NCBI RefSeq assembly: GCF_009914315.1
Contig: NZ_CP042596.1
Coordinates: 2,666,001 to 2,730,000 of the forward strand
Length of the DNA stretch: 64,000 nucleotides
Direction of reading: 5' to 3'
Origin: Granulicella sp. WH15
Lineage (GTDB): Bacteria > Acidobacteriota > Terriglobia > Terriglobales > Acidobacteriaceae
The position numbers and the translations under genes were made by a program. The notes under the pieces were generated by a model. That model did not search any database, was not told the DNA's origin, and saw only the letters and a list, made by a program, of their open reading frames with translations. Below, in pieces: positions 36,341 to 44,857 of the stretch (positions are counted from its first letter, which is position 1; each line of letters starts with the position of its first letter).

Positions 36341-37474
36341 ATGCCCCCCCTCACCGCCCGCACCCTCATCACGTCCCTCGGCACCATCGAGTACCCCTCC
36401 ATCACCATCGACGCCGCTGGCCGCATCGAAGACATCTCTACCGACCCCGCCATCCGTAGCGAGGCCATCCTCACCTCCACCTTCCTCGACATCCACATCC
36501 ACGGAGCCGCCGGGGAAGACCTCATGGTCGCCACGCCCAAGGGCCTCTCCCGCATCCAGCGCTTCCTCGCCTCACGCGGAACCTCCCACTACCTCCCCAC
36601 CACCGTCACCGCCTCCATCGACGCCACCCTCCACGCCCTCGACGCCCTCGCCAACCTCATCGAGTCGCCCATACCCGCCAACGAGGCCACCCCGCTGGGC
36701 ATCCACCTCGAAGGCCCATTCCTCTCCCACGCCAAGCGCGGTGTCCACCCGACGGATCTGCTACAGCCGCCCTCCATCGAGCTATTCGACCGCTTCCAGC
36801 AGGCCGCCCGAGGCCACATCCGTCTGCTCACCATCGCCCCGGAGACACCCGGCGCACTCGACCTGATCGCCCACGCCACTCACTCCGGCGTCAAAGTAAC
36901 CCTCGGCCACACCAACGCCACCGCCGCCGAGACCCTGGCCGCCATCGCCGCCGGAGCCACCTCCTCCACTCACCTCTTCAACGCCATGCGCCCGCTCGAC
37001 CACCGCGAGCCCGGCGTCGTCGGCACCATCCTCGACCGGCCCGATATCTACGCCGACCTCATCTGCGACGGCATCCACGTCCACCCCGCGCTGGTCCGCC
37101 TCTGGCTCGCGCAAAAGCAAGACAAAGCCATCCTCATCACCGACGGCATCTCCGCCACCGGAATGCCCGACGGCACCTACGTCCTCGGCCCGCTCTCGGT
37201 CACGGTCCACGACCACCGCTGCACCCTCACCGCCGCGCCCGAGACGCTTGCCGGATCGGTCCTCACGCTCGACCGCGCCGTAGCCAACCTGCAGGCCTTC
37301 ACGGGAACCGACCTCGCCACCGCCGTCCGCTGCGCCAGCGCCAACCCCGCCGCGATGCTCGGCCTCACCGAGAGCCTGACCACCATGCAGCCCGGCCAGC
37401 CCGCCAACTTCAACCTCTACACCCCCACCGGCCAGCTCCAAACAACCTACATTTACGGCCAGCCGATCCTATAG
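36341..37474 (+). CDS. nagA: N-acetylglucosamine-6-phosphate deacetylase
   Basis: Removes acetate from GlcNAc-6-phosphate, giving glucosamine-6-phosphate. Length 377 is standard. The metal site is visible as LDIHIHGAAGED, GIHLEGPFLSHAKRG (glutamate ligand), VTLGHTNATA and STHLFNAMRP; the catalytic aspartate is in ILITDGISATG. It follows the GIY-YIG gene by three bases and shares a direction with the GH20 gene, fitting chitin-, glycan- or peptidoglycan-derived GlcNAc use. nagB and a GlcNAc kinase are absent from the window. Confidence 0.95.
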   Translation: MPPLTARTLITSLGTIEYPSITIDAAGRIEDISTDPAIRSEAILTSTFLDIHIHGAAGEDLMVATPKGLSRIQRFLASRGTSHYLPTTVTASIDATLHALDALANLIESPIPANEATPLGIHLEGPFLSHAKRGVHPTDLLQPPSIELFDRFQQAARGHIRLLTIAPETPGALDLIAHATHSGVKVTLGHTNATAAETLAAIAAGATSSTHLFNAMRPLDHREPGVVGTILDRPDIYADLICDGIHVHPALVRLWLAQKQDKAILITDGISATGMPDGTYVLGPLSVTVHDHRCTLTAAPETLAGSVLTLDRAVANLQAFTGTDLATAVRCASANPAAMLGLTESLTTMQPGQPANFNLYTPTGQLQTTYIYGQPIL

Positions 37475-37579
37475 AAGCAAAAACGCCCTAACGCCGGGCG
37501 GGCGGCACTTCGTGCGGTACTCGACGCTTCGCGTTTTCCATCACAGCCAACTCGCCACCAATCCGTGATAATAACCACG

Positions 37580-38317
37580 ATGGCCACCAAACCCCTCATC
37601 ATCGTCGTCGAAGACGAAGAGCACCTCGCCCAGGGCCTCCTCTTCAACCTGGAGGCCGAGGGCTACCGTGTCCTCCACCACGCCGACGGCGCCGAAGCCC
37701 TCGACTACCTCCTCACCACCACCGACGACATCGGAGCCATCCTCCTCGACGTGATGCTCCCCGGCAAGAGCGGCTTCGAGATCGTCCGCGAGCTGCGCGA
37801 CCACGCCCTCTACTTCCCTGTCCTGATGCTCACCGCCCGCTCCCACCCGCAGGACGTCCTTGAGGGCCTGAACGCCGGAGCCGACGACTACCTCGGCAAG
37901 CCCTTCGACCTGGAGATGCTCTTCGTCCGCCTCAAAACCCTGCTGCGCCGAGCCTCCTGGCATCGCCCCTCCGCACCGGAACCCGACCCCAAGCCCTCCA
38001 CCGACTCCTACACCTTCAACGGTCGCACCATCCACTTCGACACGCTGGAGCTCGAAGCCCCCGGCGACCGCGTCACCCGCCTCACCCTGATGGAGGCCGA
38101 CCTGCTCCGCCACTTCGTCGACCACGCCGGCGAGATTGTCCCCCGCAAAGATATCCTCGAGCAGGTCTGGCGCGTCCACGAGGACACCGACACCCGCGCC
38201 GTCGACAACTTCATCGTGCGCCTGCGCCGCTACATCGAAGACGACCCGGCCAGCCCGCAGCACCTCGTCACCGTCCGCGGCATCGGCTACCGTTTCCTGC
38301 CCGAACCCCAACCCTGA
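37580..38317 (+). CDS. OmpR/PhoB-family response regulator
   Basis: Two-component regulator of 245 residues: receiver domain (about 1-120) with acidic VVEDEEHL, phospho-acceptor in ILLDVMLPGKSG and lysine in LGKPFDLEML, followed by a winged-helix DNA-binding domain ending TVRGIGYRFLPEPQP. The ATG at 37580 is preferred to a GTG five codons upstream. No sensor kinase gene is adjacent, so it is an orphan here. Copper chaperone and copper ATPase genes follow 32 bases later, so metal-responsive control is possible but unproven. Confidence 0.92.
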   Translation: MATKPLIIVVEDEEHLAQGLLFNLEAEGYRVLHHADGAEALDYLLTTTDDIGAILLDVMLPGKSGFEIVRELRDHALYFPVLMLTARSHPQDVLEGLNAGADDYLGKPFDLEMLFVRLKTLLRRASWHRPSAPEPDPKPSTDSYTFNGRTIHFDTLELEAPGDRVTRLTLMEADLLRHFVDHAGEIVPRKDILEQVWRVHEDTDTRAVDNFIVRLRRYIEDDPASPQHLVTVRGIGYRFLPEPQP

Positions 38318-38349
38318 ACCCGCCAACCACAAGGGAGCATCCAACCAAT

Positions 38350-38544
38350 ATGACCACTCTAAAGATCGACAACATGCACTGCGACGCCTGCATCCGCCGC
38401 GTCACCCAGGCCCTCAACAGCCTGCCCGACACCAAAGTCGAAGAGGTCTATATCGGCACGGCCCGCATTGAGACCACAGCCACGCCGGAGCAGATCCTGG
38501 CCGCCATGCAAAAGACCGGCTTCCCCACCCACATCGAGCAATAA
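38350..38544 (+). CDS. Heavy-metal-associated domain protein (CopZ-like chaperone)
   Basis: Single HMA domain of 64 residues with the metal motif MHCDAC at residues 9-14 and a ferredoxin-like pattern. It would bind Cu(I) in the cytoplasm and deliver it to the ATPase encoded 20 bases downstream. The first loop is LKIDNMHCDACIRRV, close to CopZ. Confidence 0.9.
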   Translation: MTTLKIDNMHCDACIRRVTQALNSLPDTKVEEVYIGTARIETTATPEQILAAMQKTGFPTHIEQ

Positions 38545-38564
38545 AGCAATGAAATGAGCGCCAC

Positions 38565-40841
38565 ATGAGTACTGCCAGCAAGGTCGTTCTCCCCATCGTC
38601 GGCATGTCGTGCAGCGCCTGCCAGATCCACGTGGAGAAGGCCCTGCTCGCCACTCCCGGCGTCACCTCGGCCACCGTCTCCCTGCTGGCTAACCAGGCCA
38701 CGGTCGAAGGCACGGCCCCCATCGAGACCCTCATCGAAGCCGTTCATGAGTCCGGCTACGAGGCCCTTGCCCCCACCACAGCCACCGTCGCGGAAGAGCA
38801 GGACGAGTCCCATCTCCCCCTGAGAGCCGCGCTGGCACTGGCCGCAGCCGTGGCGGCTATGCTCCTCTCCATGCCGCTGATGATGGCCACCGAGACTCCC
38901 GACCCACTTCTGCGCGCCGTCGACAATCTCCTGATGCCGCTCATGCCCGCCGCGCTGATGAGCCTGCCCGCTGAGCCTGTCCGCTGGCTGCTGCTGGCGA
39001 TCACCGCAGCAGTGATGCTTTTCACCAGCCCCGAGACCTACCGTCGCGCCTTCGCCGCAGCCCGCCACAGGGCGACCAACATGAACACGCTGGTCGCCAT
39101 CGGCACACTGGCCGCGTTCTTCTACTCGGCAGTGGCGACCATCGCCCCCACAGCCTTCACCAGCCACGGCCTCGCCCCCGATGTCTACTTCGAGGCCGTC
39201 GACTTCATCCTCGCCTTCCTGCTCTTAGGCTCGCTCCTCGACGCCCGCGCCAAGAACCGCACCCAGTCCGCCCTAGCCGCCTTCGCCAAGCTCCAACCCA
39301 CAACCGCCCGCGTCCTCCGCAACGGCACCGAAACCGAGATCCCCCTCGAAGAGGTCCAGCCCGAGGACACCATCCAGCTCCGCCCCGGCGAACGCGTCCC
39401 GGTCGATGGTGTCGTCCTCACCGGCCGCTCCACGGTAGACGAGTCACTCCTCACCGGCGAGTCCCAGCCCGTCCTCAAGACCCCCGACAGCGCGGTCATC
39501 GGCGGCACCATCAACCTCGACGGCCCGCTCACCCTGCGCGCCACCACCCTCGGCGCGTCCAGCGTCCTCGCGCAGCTCCATCGTCTGCTGGCCGAGGCCC
39601 AGTCCAGCCGCGCCCCCATGCAGAAGCTCGCCGACCGAGCCTCGGCCATCTTCGTGCCCTCCATCCTGGTGCTGGCGGCGGTCACCTTCGCCCTCTGGCT
39701 GGCGTTCGACCACTCGCTACCCCGCGCCTTCTCCATCGCCATCGCGGTGCTGGTCATCGCCTGCCCCTGCGCGATGGGCCTCGCCGTTCCCGCAGCCCTC
39801 ACGGTCGGGATAGGCCGCGCCGCGCAGCTCGGCATCCTCGTCCGCAACGGCGAAGCCCTCGAGCGTCTCGCAAGCACCGACACCCTCGCCTTCGACAAGA
39901 CCGGCACCCTCACCGAGGGCCATCCCTCCATCACCTCCGCCGACTTCGCGCCCGACGCCGACCCCAGCCAGCTCCTGCCCCTCGCAGCCGCGCTCGAACA
40001 GTACTCCGAACACCCACTGGCCAGCGCCGTAATCGCCTACGCCGCCGCCACGGCCACGGCCACGGCCACACCCAAGCTAGCGGACGTAAAAACCATCCCC
40101 GGTCAGGGCATCGTCGCCACACACAACGGCCAGCCCGTAGCCATCGGCAACGCAACGCTCCTCGAGTCGCTGCACATCCCCCTCATGCAGCAGACCACTC
40201 CCGAGGCCACCACCCAGCTCCATCTAGCGGTAAACGGCACCCACGTTCTCACCCTTCAGGCAAAAGACACTCTCCGCCCCAGCGCCCCCGAAGCCATCGG
40301 CCAACTGGCATCCCTGCACGTCTCCGCGCATATGCTCACCGGCGACAACCCACAAACAGCCGCCTCCATCGCCGCGCAGTGCGGCATCTCCCCCGCCGAC
40401 ACCCACGCCTCACTGCTCCCGGCGGACAAGCTCACCGTCATCCGCAGCCTGCAACAGCAGGGCCGCACCGTAGCCATGGCCGGAGACGGCCTCAACGACG
40501 CCGCCGCACTCGCCCAGGCCGACACCGGCATCGCCGTCTCCACCGGCACCGACCTGACCCGCGAGGCCGCCGACCTGATCCTGATGAGCGGCGCAGCCCA
40601 CGGCGAGATCGACCTCCGCGCCATCCCCACAGCCATCCGCCTGGCCCGCCGCACCACCCGCACCATGCGCCAGAACCTCGGCTGGGCGGTGGCCTACAAC
40701 GCCTGCGGCCTACCCATCGCCGCCGGTCTCCTCTACCCGCACTTCCACATCCTGCTCAGCCCGGTGCTGGCCTCAGCCGCAATGGCGCTCTCGAGCACCT
40801 CGGTCCTGCTCAACTCCCTGCGCCTGCGCCGCTTCCACTAG
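38565..40841 (+). CDS. copA: Copper-exporting P1B-type ATPase
   Basis: ATP-driven inner-membrane metal exporter of 758 residues. One N-terminal HMA domain carries GMSCSAC (about 9-15). Eight helices are expected, with the CPC motif in VIACPCAMGLAVPAALT, which indicates Cu(I)/Ag(I). TGES, the phosphorylation motif DKTGTLTEGHP and the hinge GDGLNDAAALAQAD are all present. The SEHPLAS nucleotide motif also appears. It forms a unit with the chaperone gene and perhaps the response regulator. A zinc or cadmium exporter would show a different helix-8 pattern, so copper is favoured. Confidence 0.94.
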   Translation: MSTASKVVLPIVGMSCSACQIHVEKALLATPGVTSATVSLLANQATVEGTAPIETLIEAVHESGYEALAPTTATVAEEQDESHLPLRAALALAAAVAAMLLSMPLMMATETPDPLLRAVDNLLMPLMPAALMSLPAEPVRWLLLAITAAVMLFTSPETYRRAFAAARHRATNMNTLVAIGTLAAFFYSAVATIAPTAFTSHGLAPDVYFEAVDFILAFLLLGSLLDARAKNRTQSALAAFAKLQPTTARVLRNGTETEIPLEEVQPEDTIQLRPGERVPVDGVVLTGRSTVDESLLTGESQPVLKTPDSAVIGGTINLDGPLTLRATTLGASSVLAQLHRLLAEAQSSRAPMQKLADRASAIFVPSILVLAAVTFALWLAFDHSLPRAFSIAIAVLVIACPCAMGLAVPAALTVGIGRAAQLGILVRNGEALERLASTDTLAFDKTGTLTEGHPSITSADFAPDADPSQLLPLAAALEQYSEHPLASAVIAYAAATATATATPKLADVKTIPGQGIVATHNGQPVAIGNATLLESLHIPLMQQTTPEATTQLHLAVNGTHVLTLQAKDTLRPSAPEAIGQLASLHVSAHMLTGDNPQTAASIAAQCGISPADTHASLLPADKLTVIRSLQQQGRTVAMAGDGLNDAAALAQADTGIAVSTGTDLTREAADLILMSGAAHGEIDLRAIPTAIRLARRTTRTMRQNLGWAVAYNACGLPIAAGLLYPHFHILLSPVLASAAMALSSTSVLLNSLRLRRFH

Positions 40842-40910
40842 CGTTATCATGGATCACGGACCCCGACCGATCGAAGCCCGCGCGAAGATCGCTCGAAGTC
40901 CCACCGCCCC

Positions 40911-43316
40911 ATGCGCCTTCTCACCCGCTACCTTCTCCGCGAAGTTCTCTCTCACGCCCTGCTGGGCGGCGTGGTCTTCACCTTCGTGCTCTTCATGCGC
41001 GACCTCGGCAAGATCCTCGAGATCGTCGTGCGCAACTCGGCCTCCATCACCGACGTCGGCAAGCTCTTCGCCTACACGCTGCCCAACGCCCTCACCGTCA
41101 CCATCCCGATGGCGGTGCTGGTCGGCATCCTGCTCGGCCTCTCGCGCCTCGCGGCCGACTCCGAGATCACCGCCATGCGCGCCGCGGGCATGGGCGCGCT
41201 CGACTTCGTCCGCATCGTCTCCATCATCTCCTTCGCCGCGCTGCTGATCGGCCTCGGCAACTCGCTCTACCTCGCTCCCCGCGCCGCCGCCGCGTTGCTC
41301 GCGCTCGAAGACTCCCTCAAGTCCTCTCAAGCATCTTTCGAGGTCCAGCCCCGCGTCTTCTACGAAGACTTCAAGAACTACGTCCTCTACGTTCAGGACG
41401 TCACCCCGGCCTCGGGCGCGGCGCTCTGGCACCACGTCTTCCTGGCCGACCTGACCGAGCCAGCCACCCCGCACATCACCACCGCCGCCCAGGCCCTCGT
41501 CACCCCCGGCGCGCCCGGCACCATCGAGCTGCACCTCCACGACGGCGGCCAGCACAGCATCTCGCCCACCGACCCCAACCAGTACGACATCTCCACCTTC
41601 GTCACCACGCAGCTCCCCATCCAGACCGGCGCGCAGGAGGACACGCACCTCTCCCGCGTCGACACGCCCATCCACGCGCTGCCCCTGCGAGCGCTCTTCA
41701 ACCCCACCCCTACCAACGCCCGCATCTACCGGATCGAGCTGAACAAGCGCTTCTCCTACCCCTTCGCCTGCCTCGTCCTGATGCTGGTCGGCGTACCGCT
41801 GGGCCTCTCGTCCAAGCGCGGAGGCAAGTCCACCGGCTTCGTCCTCACCATCCTGCTGGTCTTCGTCTACTACTTCCTCTCCTCTGTCGGAGAAGCTCTC
41901 GCCAAGACCGGCCGCCTGCCGCCCCTCCTCGGCGTCTGGGGAGCCAACATCCTCTTCGCCGCAGCCGGAATCCTATTGCTGCAACAGATGTCCCGCGGCG
42001 GCGTCGCACTCAGCCTCTTCTCCTCCATCGGCGTGGCCCTCTCTCGCCTGCTCGGCCGCCTGCGCCCCAGCCAGGCCGGGAAGATTCCCCACGAGCGCGA
42101 CCTAACCGACACCATACCCCAGCGCGTCCGCTCCGCCCTCGGCATCCAGTTCCCGCTCATCCTCGACGACTACATCATGCGCGAGTTCGGGGCCAACTTC
42201 GCCCTGGTCCTCGGCTCGCTCTCCACGCTCTTCCTCATCTTCACCTTCTTCGAGCTGATCGGCGACATCATCAAGAACCGCACGCCGCTGGTCACCGTAG
42301 GCGACTATCTCCTCAATCTCATCCCCTTCATCCTCTACAACGTCACCCCGCTCTGCGTCCTGGTCGCCGTGCTCATCACCTTCGGCTCGCTCTCGCGCTC
42401 GTCCGAGCTGACGGCCATGAAGGCCAGCGGCCTCTCGCTCTACCGCATCGTCGCGCCGGTGCTGGTGCTCACAGCGGTCGTGGGCGTCTCTCTCTTCGCC
42501 TTCGACGAGTTCTACCTGCCCGCCGCCAACCGCCGCCAGGAGGCGCTCCGCTACGTCATCAAGGGCAAGCCCGCGCAGACCTTCCTGCGCCCCGACCGCC
42601 AGTGGATCTCGGGCCAGACCGTCGCCGAAGACCGTACGAATTCTCCTATCGCCCCCGGCGATCCGTTGCCCACCAAGCTGACCAACGACCTGCCCACCCG
42701 CATCTTCTACTACCAGTTCTTCGACTCCGACCGGAACGTCTTCGCCAACATCACCGTCTTCGAGTTCGACCCGGCCTCCTTCACCCTGAAGAAGCGCATC
42801 TTCGCCTCCTCCGCCCGCTGGGACGCACGGGTGAACCGCTGGGTCTTTGAGAACGGCTGGCAGCGCTCCTTTGCAGGCGAGACCATCGCCTCCTACGATC
42901 CCTTCGTGCTCACCAGCTTCCCCGAGATCCGCGAGCAGCCCCAGTACTTCAAGAAGGAAGATCGCCAGTCGCAGGAGATGTCCTTCAACGAGCTGACCGC
43001 GTACATCAACGACCTGCGCCAGTCGGGCTTCGACGTCAAGCGCCTCAGCGTCCAGCTCAACCGCAAGATCGCCTACCCGGCCATCACGCTGGTCATGGCG
43101 GTGCTGGCGGTGCCCTTTGCGCTGAGCACGGGCAAGCGCGGCGGCGTGGCTGGGTTTGCCGTGGCGATCCTGCTGGCGGTTCTTTACCTCGGCGTCAGCA
43201 GCCTGTTTGAGGCGATGGGCAACGTCAACACGCTGCCCCCGCCGCTGGCCGCGTGGACCCCGGACCTACTCTTCACCTTCGCCGGAGCCTACTTCCTCCT
43301 CCGCACTCCCACCTAG
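40911..43316 (+). CDS. lptFG: Fused LptF-LptG lipopolysaccharide export permease
   Basis: Single 801-residue protein with two LptF/LptG permease units in tandem; normally these are two proteins of 350-400 residues. The first unit (about 1-390) begins LLTRYLLREVLSHALLGG and has the periplasmic beta-jellyroll between helix 3 and RFSYPFACLVLMLVGVPLG. The second starts about residue 415 (DDYIMREFGANFALVLGS) and ends with KIAYPAITLVMAVLAVPFAL and further helices. Together they would form the membrane part of the LptB2FG extractor. LptB, LptC and LptA are not in the window. The reading frame is uninterrupted between the halves. Confidence 0.9.
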   Translation: MRLLTRYLLREVLSHALLGGVVFTFVLFMRDLGKILEIVVRNSASITDVGKLFAYTLPNALTVTIPMAVLVGILLGLSRLAADSEITAMRAAGMGALDFVRIVSIISFAALLIGLGNSLYLAPRAAAALLALEDSLKSSQASFEVQPRVFYEDFKNYVLYVQDVTPASGAALWHHVFLADLTEPATPHITTAAQALVTPGAPGTIELHLHDGGQHSISPTDPNQYDISTFVTTQLPIQTGAQEDTHLSRVDTPIHALPLRALFNPTPTNARIYRIELNKRFSYPFACLVLMLVGVPLGLSSKRGGKSTGFVLTILLVFVYYFLSSVGEALAKTGRLPPLLGVWGANILFAAAGILLLQQMSRGGVALSLFSSIGVALSRLLGRLRPSQAGKIPHERDLTDTIPQRVRSALGIQFPLILDDYIMREFGANFALVLGSLSTLFLIFTFFELIGDIIKNRTPLVTVGDYLLNLIPFILYNVTPLCVLVAVLITFGSLSRSSELTAMKASGLSLYRIVAPVLVLTAVVGVSLFAFDEFYLPAANRRQEALRYVIKGKPAQTFLRPDRQWISGQTVAEDRTNSPIAPGDPLPTKLTNDLPTRIFYYQFFDSDRNVFANITVFEFDPASFTLKKRIFASSARWDARVNRWVFENGWQRSFAGETIASYDPFVLTSFPEIREQPQYFKKEDRQSQEMSFNELTAYINDLRQSGFDVKRLSVQLNRKIAYPAITLVMAVLAVPFALSTGKRGGVAGFAVAILLAVLYLGVSSLFEAMGNVNTLPPPLAAWTPDLLFTFAGAYFLLRTPT

Positions 43317-43912
43317 ACGCGCGACGCAATCAGGATGGCCCTGCGCCGAGCGACATAAGCAATGATCGCCGCGTGCAGAGCGACGGCCAGCCCGGCGTAC
43401 CCCAGATTCTCCCCCGCTCCCAGATGATTTGCGCGAGAGTAGACCGCCGCTCCCCTCGAGGCCGCCGGAAGCAGCAACACAAGCGCCGTAACCAGGCCCG
43501 GATTGTAGTTGCGCGTGCGCAGTGCGGCCAGAAGATGAACGATGCCGTTGACGATCGCCAGATAGAAGGCCGCAAGAGCCCACGAGACGCAGCCGAACCG
43601 GGCACCGTACAGAGCCAGGAGATCGACGCACCAGACGCTGATGACGTTGATGAACGTGACCGCGTCCTTCGTCAGAAGCTCACAACCATGCCCCAGGTGA
43701 GTATTGACGTAGAGGCGAAAGCGGTCATGATAGTGCTCCTCAAGCTGATGGCTCATATACAAAGGAAGCTGAAGGTAGAGCAGCAGATCGGGCGTACTCC
43801 AGGCTCCCGAATGGGCTGGCCGAAGCAGCGGCAGCATGGCGAGATAAAAGCAGCCTCCCGTCAGGCCCGCATACAGCCAGTTTTCATTCAGCCAGCCTCG
43901 AGCGGCACACAT
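43313..43912 (-). CDS. HXXEE-domain membrane protein
   Basis: Membrane protein of about 199 residues with six hydrophobic segments. The signature MSHQLEEHYHDRF contains the H-x-x-E-E motif that names the HXXEE family, whose function is unknown. The ATG at 43912 is taken because translation from it begins close to the first helix; a TTG start at 44008 is open but would cover the promoter of the divergent FKBP gene. Its stop overlaps the end of the lptFG gene on the other strand by four bases. Confidence 0.7.
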   Translation of the reverse strand: MCAARGWLNENWLYAGLTGGCFYLAMLPLLRPAHSGAWSTPDLLLYLQLPLYMSHQLEEHYHDRFRLYVNTHLGHGCELLTKDAVTFINVISVWCVDLLALYGARFGCVSWALAAFYLAIVNGIVHLLAALRTRNYNPGLVTALVLLLPAASRGAAVYSRANHLGAGENLGYAGLAVALHAAIIAYVARRRAILIASRV

Positions 43913-44011
43913 CGCACTTCGTTGAGGAGACGCGATCACACCAGCAGCATAAACCGGCGCGGCAATCCTCTCCCACTCGTCACCCAAAACCCTGTAACAT
44001 CGGTCCAAACC

Positions 44012-44599
44012 ATGAAGCTGACAACCACCCTTACCATCCTCACCCTATCCGTCTCAGCCTTCGCCCAGACCACGACCCCGGCCGCTCCCAAAACCGTAAC
44101 CAAGCCGCCAGTCCACCACACCACGACAGCCGTCCACCACGCCGCAGCCGCAGCGGCCCCCACCTGCGCCACCACCACAACCATGTCCGATAAGATTCCC
44201 GCCGTCACCGGCTGCGCCAAGCCCCTCTACGCCCTCAGCTACATCGACACCGTCATCGGCACCGGCGAGCCCGCCGTACCGCGCAAGTGGTACACCGTCC
44301 ACTACACCGGCTACCTGCTCGACGGCACCAAGTTCGACTCCTCGGTCGACCGCGGCCAGCCCTTCACCTTCCCCTACGGCGCACACCAGGTCATCGCAGG
44401 CTGGGACACCGGCTTCGAAGGGATGCACGTCGGCGGCAAGCGTCGCCTCTTCGTTCCCTACCAACTCGCCTACGGCGAGGCCGGACACCCGCCCGCCATC
44501 CCCGAGAAGGCCGAGCTGATCTTCGACGTGGAGCTGATCGCCATCTCCGACCAGCCGCCCGCTCCCCCCGCGCAGCCCACCGAAACACCCAAGCAATAG
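44012..44599 (+). CDS. Exported FKBP-type peptidyl-prolyl isomerase
   Basis: Proline isomerase of 195 residues with a signal peptide (KLTTTLTILTLSVSAFAQ). A Thr/Ala/His-rich linker (about 19-58) leads to an FKBP domain: VHYTGYLLDGTKFDSSVDRGQPFTF, VIAGWDTGFEGMHVGGKRRLFVPYQLAYGEAG and IFDVELIAI, all family landmarks. It should act on folding in the periplasm. The ATG at 44012 is chosen because it opens the signal peptide; an upstream extension to 43253 is the complement of the HXXEE gene. Confidence 0.92.
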   Translation: MKLTTTLTILTLSVSAFAQTTTPAAPKTVTKPPVHHTTTAVHHAAAAAAPTCATTTTMSDKIPAVTGCAKPLYALSYIDTVIGTGEPAVPRKWYTVHYTGYLLDGTKFDSSVDRGQPFTFPYGAHQVIAGWDTGFEGMHVGGKRRLFVPYQLAYGEAGHPPAIPEKAELIFDVELIAISDQPPAPPAQPTETPKQ

Positions 44600-44644
44600 C
44601 ACTTCGTGCCGTCCTCGGGGCGGTATGGGTGAATGATCTTCTGA

Positions 44645-44698
44645 GGTCCTCCCGCTGGTCGGAAGCAAGCATCTTTGTTTCTAACCAGCGGGAGGACC
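44645..44698 (+). repeat. Large stem-loop downstream of FKBP gene
   Basis: A perfect 15-base inverted repeat, GGTCCTCCCGCTGGT (44645-44659) and its complement (44684-44698), encloses 24 bases that can partly pair again (GGAAGCAA with TTTGTTTC). No T-run follows, so it is not a simple terminator. It lies 45 bases after the FKBP stop and before a family A repeat. Confidence 0.7.
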
Positions 44699-44749
44699 AA
44701 TGTTGTTGCGTCCCCCATCCGACAAGCCTTTGCCGTTGTCTGTTTTTTG

Positions 44750-44785
44750 GGTTGTCATTCAGGAGCGAAGCGCAGGAATCTGCTG
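44750..44785 (+). repeat. Intergenic repeat, family A, copy 3
   Basis: This copy has the family A core with one change (AGGAGCGAAGCGCAGGAATC) and ends about 72 bases before the start of the transporter-hydrolase fusion gene. It is in the same orientation as the other two copies and again follows a TGCCGTTGTCTGTTTT-type lead-in. Confidence 0.75.
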
Positions 44786-44857
44786 TTGTCTTTGTTTTTG
44801 CAATTCCCAAACTCCGAACGCCCCACAACTCCCTCCCCGCTATAAACTAACCCCCAC

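Noticed and set aside
37507..37521. GCACTTCGTGC hairpin shared with about 44599-44609
   Set aside because: Only 11 shared bases plus weak similarity after them; too short to call a repeat family.
40379..42850. Open frame of 823 codons on the plus strand
   Set aside because: It runs out of frame across the end of copA and most of lptFG. The translation is an Arg/Pro/His-rich string typical of GC-rich shadow frames, and both true genes have full family motifs.
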